The translations under genes were made by a program, and so were the position numbers. Source: Balanoglossus misakiensis (lineage: Eukaryota > Hemichordata). Taken from it: a DNA stretch of 64,000 bases. The notes below the pieces were generated by a model, which searched no databases, was not told where the DNA came from, and saw only the letters and a list, made by a program, of their open reading frames with translations. Below are positions 1 through 11,503 of the stretch, piece after piece; the stretch's first letter is position 1; each line of letters opens with the position of its first letter. The stretch spans positions 2,914,001 to 2,978,000 of the forward strand of contig CM082595.2 of the NCBI GenBank assembly GCA_040954595.2, given 5' to 3'.

Positions 1-91
1 GCTGCACAAACAAAAGTAGCAATTTGCTATTGAAAGAAAACTTGCTACTAATTCTTTCTTCTTTTTTTTGTCATTTTTGATACAACGTTAG

Positions 92-3000
92 ATTGGACAA
101 GCATCAACTCCACCCCCACCATTACAGCAATCACAGAGTAATTCCATCGCAGCGCAGTTCGCAGCTCAGGTTGCAGCAACTCTGGGAACGGCGACAGAGT
201 CAGAAAATAGGACTACTACTGTTAAACAGCCGGCTGCAGTTCCGGAAACTGCGCCGGCCGAAGTGGAACAGCCACAGAGTGTCTCACCTCCAGTGGAGAC
301 AACAACGGAAGAGGAGCCGGAGAAGCCAGTGGAGGAACCCAGCAGTGTGCCGGAAATCACAGTGGTGCCGGAAAAGGAACCGGAAACTGTGGAGAGCGAG
401 GATGTGCCTGCCGGGAAAGAGGAGGCAGAGGAGGAGGTGGTGGCTGCCACGGAAACGGACAGTAGTGCGAAACCGGATTTACAGGAAACAGTGCAAAATG
501 TCGAGGAGAGTAAAACGGAGGAGGTTGTTGACCAGGAATCTGTGCAGCAACCTGTTGTGCCGCCTGCAGAGGACGCGAAAAGCGCCGCGGAGGAAACTGT
601 GACTGAAATTCCCAAGGAAGTGACAGAGCCTGCGGTCGTAGAGGATACGAAAGAAACTGTGGTGGAGTCTGCTGCTGAAATAACCCTACGTGTCAGTGAC
701 AATGGGCCAAAGGTGGAAGAACCGTCTGAGGAAACCCCAAAAGAAGTGAAAGAGGAGAAAAAGGAGGAGGCGGAAATCAAGCCGACAGAAAACCAACCCG
801 AAATAACAGTAACTGACACAACAGGTAAGAGATGTTCTTCAGTGCTGCACTTATGTACTGCTGTCTCAGGTTCACTGGTCACACCAGACAACAACAACAA
901 CATGCGGTACAGAAGCTAGCAAACAAAAGCTGTCAGCAGACAGTACTGTGTGTTCAATCTGGTCTTATTGTCTCATTTTAAAGAGTGTGTGGAGAGGGTG
1001 ATATTAGGGAGAGAAGTATTTCTTCAAAGTGTCAGTCTGTCTCTTTTCAGTTAAAGAAAACAAGAAGATGTCAACAAAACAAAGAATGAAGGAATTGAAC
1101 AAGAAAGGAACGGAGGACACAGACCTCATGGATGCATTCAAAGACAAAGAAGAGGTAAAAATTTATTCAATTATTTTGAAGCCACAAACTTCTGCCAACA
1201 TTTATTGCTTGTTTTATATGCATTAAAACCTGTCTAATCTGGTAAACTGTTTATACCAAAACCATTTCCTGTCCCTTTGATATAGAACCACATGTTAAAA
1301 GTATATAAACCAGACACCTCTGCAATCTGTACTAAGACAATGATATTCAATGTTTTTTTTTACCTCAATTTGGATATTTTCTTTCAAAACAGTCAACGAA
1401 AGAGGAACCAAGCAATGAGGATGCCACAAAGAATGAAGAAGAAAAAGAAAATGTCAAAGAAACTGAAGAAGTGGAAGAGATTCCTAAAGAAACAAACAAA
1501 ACTGAAAAGACAGAGGAAGAAAAGCGAAATGAAGAAAATGAAAAGAAATCCAAGGAAGAGGAGAGTATAGACAATGGAGAAGTTCGACGTGATCCTAAGG
1601 ACAATAAAATTGAACTCAAGTATAAATACAGGGAAGGTAGGGAAACGTCATGATTTCTGAAACAGCGATTTTTCAAATAATTCAAAATGAAAAAAATGTC
1701 ACAAAAGTCGACAGGAATAAATATGATATGGGTCGTCAAAATTGTTGATGGGTTTGTTAGAAAATATTTCTGTTTTTATTTCAGACCAATGGAGTCCGAT
1801 CAACACAGAAGGAAAGAGACAATACGACAGGGATTTTTTGTTACAGTTTCAATTTGAAGCTAATTGCATTGAAAAACCTGAAGGGCTTCCAAAAATAGCT
1901 GATGTTATATTAGACACGGTAAGTTGGTGTCCACCCTATATCTTTTGACATTTTGCCAATTTTAGCGATTAGCAAAGATGAAGGTGTAAAGTTCTAAGCG
2001 GGAGGCAGAATTAGAATCAGTTCCTTCTGTAGAGGTCCAATACTACCATAGAAAATAATCAATTTGGACCAAACCATGATGGTGAAAGGGTTAAATGTGG
2101 GTATGCCGATTAATTCGTTTTCATTCATGATGGATATGTCTCATTTATTCAGGTCCATGCTAAACAGCCCATGCGGGGAGGGCCACCAATGATTCCCGGC
2201 GGCATGATGGGTAACAAGACCACGGACTTCATGCCTGCGTACATGGGAGGAGGGAACCAGAAAGGCAAACAGGGTTATGTTCAAAGTAACAGGGGAGCTC
2301 CACAGAGACGATCCCAAAGGGGGGAACCACGGAAAATCATCTCCAGCGCCTCGCACGGAACAGAGATCAAGCTCAGAACTACGGACAATGCATGGAAACC
2401 TCCGACCAAGAAAACAGAAGCGAAGAGTGACGCTCCAGATAAGGCTGTCACAGAGGTCAGTCTTCTCCCAAGGAATTTCTTATTAAGTATTGGCTTATTC
2501 ACATAACAATGTAAGCAATTGTTATGATAATGAAATTCTTTTGTATTCCCCCGATCATGAAAAGAGTGACAGAGGTCAGTCTTCGCCCAAGGAATTTCTT
2601 AAGAAGTATTGGCTAATTCACATTATACACATGATGACTGACAATGAGGGGAACAGTGAATTTTGATGTCCGAGGGCGCTGCTAGTCACAACTAAAACAG
2701 TCTTGTTTTCCCGAGGGCATAGCCCGAGGGAAAACAGACTGTTTTGGTGTGACTGACAGTCCCGAGGTCATCTAAAATACACTGTTGCCCGAATATGTCA
2801 GTTATCATGTGTTTTATAACACACCAAACCGATCGAACTGATGCCCTAGGGAACAGTTCGAAACATGGTGTGTTATAAAACAATATGATCAGTTATGATA
2901 ATGAAATTCTTTTGTATTCCCCCAAACGTTAAAAGAACATTGGTTTTCTGGAGGGAACACTGGAGGTGAATATGCTGTTGCTAATTTTTGATATTTCATC

Positions 3001-6000
3001 AATTACGTATCACACACTCCTGTTAGCTTATAAAAGCTTATTAGCTTGTTAGCTTATGGAGTTCTTTACCCAACTGTTTTTCATGTCAATGCCTTCACAC
3101 TGTTTCTGCATTCTGTAGGACCTTTACAAGAAAGTGACTGGTATTCTGAACAAGCTTACACCACAGAAATTCCAGACACTCACGCAGCAAGTTTTAGATC
3201 TTCCCATCGACACAGAAGAAAGGCTCAAGGGTGTGATTGATCTGGTCTTTGAGAAAGCCATCGGTGAACCAGGGTTTAGTGTAGCCTATGCAAACATGTG
3301 CAGATGTCTCATGTCGGTAAGTCCTCTGTCTGTATCTTTTGGTTGCATTATCTCAGCAAAATATAGACCAGAGATGTGATAAGTCAATCTTAAACATCTC
3401 TTAGCTCGATCATGTCATGTAACCGTAAGTGACTGGATCAATACTTTTCTTCTTGCAGATGAAGGTTCCCACAAATGATGGCAAAGGCAATGTCAACTTC
3501 CGTAAGCTGCTGCTCAATAAGTGTCAGAAAGAATTTGAGAAAGATAAAGATGAAGATAATGAGATGGAAGCAAAGAGAAAGGCACTTGAACAAGCTGAAA
3601 CGGTTAGTAAAGATTTTTGAGATTTTCCCGTTGCAATTCGAAGTATTAACCCAAGCAAAACACAGCAGGGTTAAGTTGACTTGTGCTGATGGGAAAATCT
3701 TGCTGATTTACAGGAAGAAGAACGAAAAGAGAAGAAAGAAGAACTCGAAATGTATGACACCAAGATGAGGAGGCGGTCTCTTGGTAACATCAGATTCATC
3801 GGAGAGTTGTTTAAGCTGAAGATGTTGACAGAACCAATTATGCATGATTGTGTTGTCAAACTTTTGAAAGCTCATGACGTAGAGTCTCTGGAATGTCTCT
3901 GTAGACTTCTTGCAACAATAGGAAAGGACTTGGACCACGAAAAAGCTAAGGTAATTTGGGCAGAAGTTTCCCATGTCAGTTTTCCTAAACCATAATTTTT
4001 AAAAAGTGGTTGAAATAATTTTTGTGCAACCAGCAGTGACAAGTATATTGAGCAACATTTTTGAGTATTACAGGGAACGTGTGCATTGAAATCTTCGAGT
4101 GAGTAATGTCAGTCTCATTTCTACAAACCTATTGGTTTATTTTCTCTTTGCAGCCAAGAGTTGATCAATACTTTGCCCAGATGGACAGAATTTCCAAGTC
4201 TAAGAAGTACTCTTCCAGGGTTCGGTTTATGCTGCAAGATGTGATTGAACTACGAGAGGTAGGTTGAGACAATTTTCGCCGTTGAAAAATCAGTTTTTGT
4301 CACTAATGGCTAAATTCACGGCCAGATATTTCATCGTACATGTACATCCTTCGGCTGACAAATTGTGTGATTTCCTGTGTCCCTTCAGAGTAACTGGGTC
4401 CCAAGACGAGATGAGAACAACCCCAAGACTATCGAACAGATCCATAAAGAGGCCAAACTTGAGCAGGAACAGTCACTCTTACTTGCACATCAACAACCTC
4501 AGCAAAACAAGAGAAGTCGAGGTAGGGGAGATAGGCAGGGACAAGGGCAAGGGCAAGGACAAGCAGACGACGGTTGGAGTATGGTTTCCAGTACGAAGAG
4601 CAGGCCTTCTTTTGATCCCAACAAATTTAAAGTAACAAAGGTAAGATACTAAAAATGTGTACTGAAGTGATTATTTACCTCTGATCACATTGTGGTTTCC
4701 AAGGTGTTAATGGAATAGAACTGGACAAATTTAATTAACCTTTTCAACATCAGATCCCCCCTCTATAGAGGTCCAAGTTTACCATAGAAAACTATGACTT
4801 TGAGAGGGGTATGGTGGTGAACATATGCCCATATGTGAAAGGGTGTGTCTGCCTTCAAATGGTCGTGTGGTGGAGCTTTATCATGTGGCCACCCTCTGAA
4901 AATATCACAGGCTAGATCTCGACTAGCAAGCAGTCATCTTGGTGACTGTGGCATTAGGTGACAGTATACCTTTAACGGAAATGCATTATTTTGTACACAC
5001 AGCAAACTGTGGATGAAAACATTCAACTTGGTCCAGGTGGTAGACCAGGTGGTGTTTTCGGTGGCTGGGGCCGCGGAAGTAGTGGAGGCACTGGAGGCAA
5101 ATCGCAGCAAGAGCAACAAGAATCCCGACCTGCACCGGCAAACAGATTCCAGGCTCTGGCATCCGGTGAAACGCAGCCGTATGACTCGTCAAGGAGAGGA
5201 TCAAGGTATGGACAAATGTCCGGAATTAAAGGGACAAAGTCTCTCTCTCGCTGCCCTTTTTCCATTATGTTTGATACAAGACACTGTTTATGTATAAATG
5301 TACATGTGTATATGCAGTGAATGAACATTCAACCACACACAACTTCCATCCCGCTTGTATGATATGAGAGTAAACTTGCCCATAATGAATAAATGGCAGA
5401 GACTGGACATGTATTGTCCATTTTAAATGAACGTACAGTAGTATATTATGTGCAGACAGCCAAGTGTGTTAAACCATTGAAAGCCACATATGTGACAATG
5501 TGTGTAAATGTTGCCATGCAGGGAGATTGGTCGAGGGCGTGATAATAAGGGTGGCAGACAGCTGAGTGGTCCAAGAAGATCCACATCCAGGGAAAGCGGC
5601 AGAGATGGGAGAAACCGGGAAAGAGAAGAAGCTATCGCAATTGCCAAGAATTTATCGTCCTCCCAAGCCCTGGCTGACAGGAACAGAGAAAGAGGTGAGG
5701 GTCATGTTTTGTATTATTTTTGAGGAGAGGTTTTTGTTGTGTATTTTGGGTTTGTAGGAGAATGTTTTGGGGCAGGATCTTTACAGTTTGTCTTTTTCGA
5801 ACTTCAGCCAAGACACCAGAGCCAAGAGCAGCGACCCCACAACCGGCAGAACCCAAAGCTGTGCCCAGTGACATATCGGAAGAAGCCATGGAGAAGAAAT
5901 CCAAGGCAATCTTAGAAGAATTCATGCATCTCAAAGACTCGAGGGTAAGGACAGAACTCCTTCCATTGTTTCAGACATCCAAATTTTTTATATCAAACCG

Positions 6001-8496
6001 TTGTGCGTGATCGTGCTGTAAATCCCAGTCAGTGAGAATTTAACGGAGGAGCCAGCAGTAACTGTTGCCAAAGCAAACATTACAGTTCCAGGAACACTCC
6101 ATCCTTATTTGGATATTTGATCTCGTTTCTTTACAGGAAGTTCACGCTTGTGTTTCTGACCTCAATGCACCACGGATGATGTACATCTTTGTGAGGATAA
6201 GCTTGGAGCAGACCTTGGAGAGAAACGAGTCGACAAGACAGTCGTGTGGTGCACTCATGTATGATCTAATCAGAGATGGCAAGCTTGAAATACAACAGTA
6301 CAACAAAGGGTAAGTTACAGATATTATCCAGTGCCTGCACTTTCCAGTTTGTGTTTTAACCCTTTCATCCCCAGTTCCCACTTTAGAGGTCCAACATAAC
6401 CCATAGAAAACAACGGATTTGGACCAAACAGTGATGGTAAAAAGGTTAACTCACTGAAACACGCTAAATGTCTAGTTGTTACAACTTGATTCTCGCTCTG
6501 TACATGGGTAAAATATTACAATTATACTTCTTACAGGATAATTATTGTTATTGACCAAAAACTGAATCGTACAAGGTGTTAATATTATTGTCATGTTCAT
6601 TAAATTCCAGGCTTGCTGAAATCCTTGAGTATGCTGAAGACATGGCTATTGATATCCCCAAATTCTGGACATACGTTGGGGAATATATTGCTCCTCTGGT
6701 CCAGAGTGGTAAAATCCCGATGACCGTTCTTAAAGACGTCACGAAGCCGTTGCTTGAAATTGGAAAAGCGGGACATCTCATTGCAGAGGTGCTACTAGTG
6801 GCTACCAAAATAATAGTAAGTCTCGTGATCTTTGTAAATCATTGTAAGTGTGGTCTGATATTGCTGTGGTTCTGCTTTTGTGGCCGTGATGTTTGTCATG
6901 CAAAAAAAGATAAAAGGATCTTGTTCTTGTGGGAATTCCTGGAAAGTCCTTTTATGATCAGGAAAACTTCCCTCTGATCCAAGGGAAGAGAATTCATTTT
7001 TTCTCACTTGTTTGAGTTGTGTTATGGCTTTTTGTGGTGTATCAGTGATGGGTTAGTTCAATTTTATCCTCCATTTTTTCAGGGCGAGGCTAGAATTGCT
7101 GAACTCTGGCAAAGTTCCGGAATGGACTGGAGTAGTCTCTTGCCTGCCGGAGAAAATGTAAATGAGTTCCTGGAAAGGAAGGTGAGGAATCCTACACAGT
7201 TATTATCCATGTGTGAAGCAAATGTCTAAGTATATCTGTAACTACACTCACGGCGAGGCTCCAGATGGGTGTAGCGCCCTCGTTCAATGGCCGACTTGCA
7301 TCTCTAAACAATGGCGACCGTCGATGACCTTAGCAACCTGTACTTCTGAGGACAACAATGCATTGCGGCTATGATGTCATCGCCACCTTTATGCAAGTCG
7401 GCCATTGTAGGGAGACAACTTCCTCTTATTACCAACTCTTACGAGAACCTTTGATTTTTCTTCCTTCCCAGGGTTTGTCATTTACAGCCCCAAGTTCAAG
7501 TGGCAGTAGAAGTAGTCAAACTACAAATGTAGGAATGTCAATCGAGCAGATTCAGAATCACTTGGAACATTTACTACTCAGAGAGAGATCCCCAAATGAC
7601 AAGATTTTTGACTGGATTGAGGTGAGTGTACAGATGTGTACAGTACTCATTGGGCATGTTTGCGTATAATACCACTGAGATCAACGTAGTAGGAATGATA
7701 TCATAAGTGTAATCAGATGTAGATTCAGTTAACGAATATTTGTGGTTTTTGTTTTTAGGCCAATGTTGTTGCAGAGAGAAGAAAAGATGCTGATTTTATT
7801 CGTGCCTTGATGACAGCTGTGTGCCAAAGTGCAGTGTCAGGTAAGGATTTGGGTTTCACAAAAGAAATAATAGTATATCGGAATTTGAAATTTGATTTTC
7901 ATGGCGCGCACTACCTTTGTGTAATTTTGCTGAAATCTTTTTTTCGTCTGTAGGGGAAGGAAGTGCCTGTCGCTGTGAAATCAACGAAGTCAAGAACAGA
8001 GCGACTGTCCTGCAGAAATATCTTGATAATGATGACAAACTAGAATTACAAGCTTTGTATGCATTACAGGCCTTAAATTATAAATTAGATAGTCCACCAA
8101 GTAAGTACTTAGCTGATTTATGTATTGTGTGATAATTAATAACTTAAGTGAATTAAAAGATTTTTGCTGATACTTTCGTCAACCATATAAACTGGATTTT
8201 TTTATGGTTTTTCGTTATTGTTTAAATTCTTTTGATATGTTTGTATGTGACTCTAATTGCTTTAAGACTCTGGGCTGGAATAGACTCAAACTGATTCCTA
8301 ATTTCCCTTCATTTCAGGTTTACTGCGTATATTTTTTGATAAGCTTTATGACGAAGACGTGATCTCGGAAGAAGCTTTCTATGCATGGGAGAAAAGTGAC
8401 GATCCGAATGAACAACAAGGAAAAGGTGTTGCACTCAAGTCTGTCACTGCGTTCTTCACATGGCTACGGGAAGCTGACGACGATTCTGCAGAATAG
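92..8496 (+). CDS. EIF4G: eukaryotic translation initiation factor 4 gamma (eIF4G1/3-type), 3' part
   Basis: Scaffold of the cap-binding complex eIF4F, which bridges eIF4E, eIF4A and eIF3. The 5' exons lie left of the window. Exons seen: 92-824, 1051-1154, 1393-1636, 1785-1918, 2153-2455, 3119-3316, 3459-3602, 3714-3950, 4154-4258, 4389-4640, 5003-5205, 5522-5694, 5808-5944, 6137-6309, 6611-6815, 7083-7181, 7472-7621, 7759-7840, 7954-8100, 8318-8496. They total 4002 nt, one open frame of 1333 residues plus stop. Visible order: acidic Pro/Glu-rich linker (exon 92-824); eIF4E-binding motif YDRDFLL near visible residue 374 (exon 1785-1918); MIF4G/HEAT1 domain about 507-740; MA3/HEAT2 from about 945; C-terminal W2 domain ending [18 protein letters not shown], as in vertebrate eIF4G1. 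The full-length layout excludes the short paralogue DAP5/EIF4G2, which lacks the eIF4E site. Identity is very secure; exon edges are by-eye calls. Confidence 0.96.
905..985 (+). repeat. intronic repeat shared with the CHD gene
   Basis: This stretch in an eIF4G intron closely matches 63509-63577 in a CHD intron. Both contain AGCTAGCAAACAAAAGCTG, then a Gln-Gly-like CAGCAG stretch, CAATCT and GTCTCATTTT. It is probably a fragment of a dispersed element; I could not define its ends. Confidence 0.6.
1226..1331 (+). repeat. dispersed repeat, AAAACCTGTCTAATC family
   Basis: Starts AAAACCTGTCTAATCTGG and carries a CCTTTGATATAGAACCACATG block. Related copies occur at 41698-41810 (XRN1 intron) and 56868-57020 (CHD intron). 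The CHD copy ends in the inverted form of the AAACCTGTCT terminus, which suggests a small DNA transposon derivative. Confidence 0.55.
2020..2094 (+). repeat. TTAA-CCCTTTCACC MITE-like element, 5' end degraded
   Basis: The right half is intact, ending GGTGAAAGGGTTAA. The same copy sits at the equivalent place in the partial eIF4G duplicate (17111-17202), so it inserted before that duplication. Confidence 0.7.
2441..2625 (+). repeat. local duplication of an exon-intron junction in eIF4G
   Basis: The end of exon 2153-2455 with its donor (CACAGAG followed by GTCAGTCTTC) and about 50 nt of intron recurs at 2567-2625 inside the intron. A further downstream piece, TGATAATGAAATTCTTTTG, recurs at 2527 and again near 2895. 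The second junction looks like a decoy donor with no exon in front of it. Confidence 0.65.
2650..2890 (+). repeat. foldback (palindromic) elements in an eIF4G intron
   Basis: Two nested palindromes. Around 2694-2750 the arms contain AAAACAGTCT and AGACTGTTTT. At 2810-2826 and 2866-2882 a perfect 17-bp inverted repeat, TGTTTTATAACACACCA, encloses a second pair (CGAACTG / CAGTTCG). No coding capacity. Confidence 0.7.
4737..4850 (+). repeat. degenerate TTAA-CCCTTTCACC family copy
   Basis: Contains the family core TAGAGGTCCAAGTTTACCAT and ends in a GTGAAAGGG-like terminus. Its similarity to 17566-17700 extends past the usual element, so it may be part of the segmental duplication. Confidence 0.5.
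6356..6449 (+). repeat. TTAA-CCCTTTCACC MITE-like element
   Basis: Starts TTAACCCTTTCATC, ends in GGTTAA after a GGTAAAAA variant, about 94 bp, in an eIF4G intron. The core GAGGTCCAAC...TAGAAAAC...TTTGGACC is itself palindromic. Confidence 0.75.
7285..7407 (+). repeat. inverted repeat in eIF4G intron
   Basis: Perfect 17-bp arms, CAATGGCCGACTTGCAT at 7285-7301 and its reverse complement at 7391-7407, enclose about 90 bp. Probable foldback element. Confidence 0.65.
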
Positions 8497-10529
8497 GACA
8501 TTTAAAAAAACTTACGACAAAAAAAAATGTGAAAAAACGAGGAAAAAAAATATGAAGAGGAATATATAGTTAAGATACCAGGATGCCAAAGTATATAAAT
8601 TAAATTTGGCACTCACTGGATATTTTTATGATGCAAGGATTTATTCCTCATCGATAACCTGCATGACCTTTGACCTTTGTGAACTTTGCTGCGACATGGA
8701 CTACTAGAGTAATTTTTAAAAACACTCGAGACACTAGTTTTTCGAGTGGTGAAACCAGTAATAAACAATTACACAAAGATGTGGGTGGAAAGCTTAGCAG
8801 ACTCTGCTCTTAAAAATCGAAGGAATGTAAAATTCTGTAAAAAAAGTTAGATAAATTATGAGGAATTTAGTCAAACCAAAACTGATAGCTCAAACTCTTT
8901 ACTCCAATCGACTTATTTTTTCACTTTTCAAAATTGTGTTGATGCATGTTACGAATCTGTGTATGTACGTAAAGATGTACTTTTTTGTATTTTCTTTTTT
9001 TTTTCTGTTCGAGGTGACATTGGGACTTCTGGGCTGCTTGACACTAGGAGTTCACGAAGCAGCTCAAATAAATTTTATTCAGTGTCACCCTGTATTGAAA
9101 CATGCAGTCTGATTTTTTCATTTTAAAGAGTAAGTGAAAAAAAAAAACAGACAGATTGTGTGTTGAGCTATGAGAATCACGTCTTGAGGAAGATGAAAGC
9201 TTTGAAAATAAACTAACAAGTGCGCAAATGTAAGAATATTTCAAGTTCAAACTTGTGTAACAAAAACAGAATCTTGCCTGCTTCGGGAAATTAAAATAAA
9301 GACGAAGAATTGATCAATTTACAAGATGACTTGTGCTTGTCTTGTTGACTATACATGTACTTGGATGATGATTGTAGTTGGTACATGGAGCCCCAATATA
9401 TTTTAGGGCTCAGTCACTTCCAGAGAGTGTGTGTTGTGTCCATCGTTTTCCAAACCTTAAAAAAACTGCTGTAGGGTGTTGCCTTTGGTCTGAACAGTTT
9501 TCTGAGCAACCTAATGTCTGTTTTATCCCAAAATCACAGATTACTTTAAAATGGCTATTGACAGCGCCCTCCGGTGATGGCTGTGTCAATCGTATGAGAC
9601 GTGCTTGACAACAGGTACCATGGATACGCATTTCTTGTATGCGGATGTAAGCTAAATTGTAACAACTAGTCTACGATCGAGACCACTGCCTGCCCGTTTA
9701 GCCAGACGATCGTTGGCGGATTCGTTCATTTCTGATCGGGCTGGCGTAGGTCTACGTCCACTTCGCAGGATCGAGAAGTAGGAGCTCTCACGTGGGAAAG
9801 GGTGGGGGGGGGGGGGGGGTCAGACACACGTATCGTCCGCTGCAAGGGTTATTTGCTCGGCCACAGTCTCCCGAGGAGAGCAAGATGCTAGACAATACTT
9901 TACATGTAGGCTGCGTAAAAAATACCGCTTACCCTTTCTTCTGTGATCGCCGAGAAACTTGGTGAAGCAATCTGTAGGTCTCCAAATGAAACTTCGTATC
10001 ACACGATGAAATAAGACCAGTCACCACGTCGAATCCGGGGTATCCCTTTCGATGTTTTCACTTGCGAACACAGTATGCCCTTTTATCACATTCCCGGGCA
10101 GTAAACAACGGGTGTTTGCGACTATAAACGGCCATGACTTCTTCGTTTTAGAAACTATGTTGCCGCTCACAACGAACGGTAACTGATGCATATGTCGGCG
10201 ACGTGCAGACGACGGAAGTGGTAAAAAAAATTGACAAGCAAATTCGCGCCATAGATTTTTTTCTTATTTAAAAAAGGATCAGTGAATTTTGGTAATTTTT
10301 CACGAAACTACGTTTGAGAATTATGAATGACAAACTTCAGCGTGAAAAAAAACGCTCTATTTTGGACATCGCGTTTTACGTCCAGACATTTATGCTAATG
10401 AGCAACTCCAAATATGGTTGACGTACATAGTTCTCAGTTTGCAATGAACTGAATAAGAGCAAAACTTGGAAAATTACTATGAATAACTTCATACAAATCA
10501 CAGATGAAACTAAGACAAAACAATGTACA
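8497..10529 (+). other. eIF4G 3' UTR and intergenic stretch
   Basis: AATAAA hexamers after the eIF4G stop lie at 8760-8765, 9068-9073 and 9295-9300, so the 3' UTR probably ends somewhere between 8780 and 9330. From about 9330 to 10529 I recognise no gene. There is a run of about 15 G near 9807-9820. Confidence 0.6.
8760..8765 (+). terminator. poly(A) signal, eIF4G
   Basis: First AATAAA downstream of the stop at 8496; further candidates at 9068 and 9295 may be alternative sites. Confidence 0.5.
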
Positions 10530-10535
10530 TTTATT
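10530..10535 (-). terminator. poly(A) signal of the RING/B-box/SAP-like gene
   Basis: AATAAA on the minus strand about 136 nt past the stop codon of the 10671-13099 gene. Confidence 0.6.
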
Positions 10536-10670
10536 GTCGTTTTTTCTAAAATTCACACACAACAATATGATTACAGGTGTGTGAGCAATCTGGTGGTACA
10601 ATTTGATACACTGTTTGTTGTGAGTAGATCTATATCATGTAGATGTACATGGTGTGTCTATTCTAGATTT

Positions 10671-11441
10671 TCATTCTCCCTGAAATAAAAGTCGCATAAC
10701 TTTCTCTACAAGCTCCGTCTTTTCAATGCAACCCTTAAAATCAACACCGTGTTTAGCAAGTATAGCTTTCATTTCCGCTATTGTCATTTTCTTAATTTCA
10801 TCAAGCGTTGGAAGATCACTACTGGATGACTGTCTTGTGTCTGGGGGAATCTGAGAAAAACAAGTTCTCAGTTTCTCTGCCTCACTCCCAGTGAATACTG
10901 GTACAAAGGTACTTTTGGTCAGATTACTGCTAGAAGATACACTACTAGTGGTCGGTACAAGACCAGTGGGTAGATGTACATTGAACCCAAAGCGAAAATT
11001 AGCGTTGGTTTTAGGTAGTAAATTACTATTAGCAGATACACTGGTACCTGTGATCGGAATACTGCTAGAGGATACATTACTTGTGGTAGGTACAGGACCA
11101 GTGGCTAAATGTACATTGAACCCAGAAAGAAGTTTACTACTGGTATAATCTGGTACTTTACTACAACCAGATACATTACTAATTGGAGCTGCATTATCTC
11201 CAGTAGGAACATTAAAAAAGACAGATGCGGTACTGCTAGTACTAGTGCTACTAGTAGTTGCACTACCAATGGTAGGGCTAGAATATGGGGAACTACTAAT
11301 AGATATATTATTGGTGACGTCACCACTTGTGTTACTATTTATATCTTGATTAGTTTTTCTTTTGCGCTTCTTCTTTTTATGTTTTTCTGGAGTGCTTTTT
11401 GCCTCCTGTTGCAGTGTGAATAGTTGATCCCGTTGATTGTT

Positions 11442-11503
<62 letters not shown>

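Noticed and set aside
93-919. Overlapping long open frames on both strands over the first eIF4G exon (Arg-rich on plus, Ser/Thr-rich on minus).
   Set aside because: They are other-frame readings of the Glu/Pro-rich eIF4G linker exon; only the frame continuing from ATT at 92 joins the downstream eIF4G exons.
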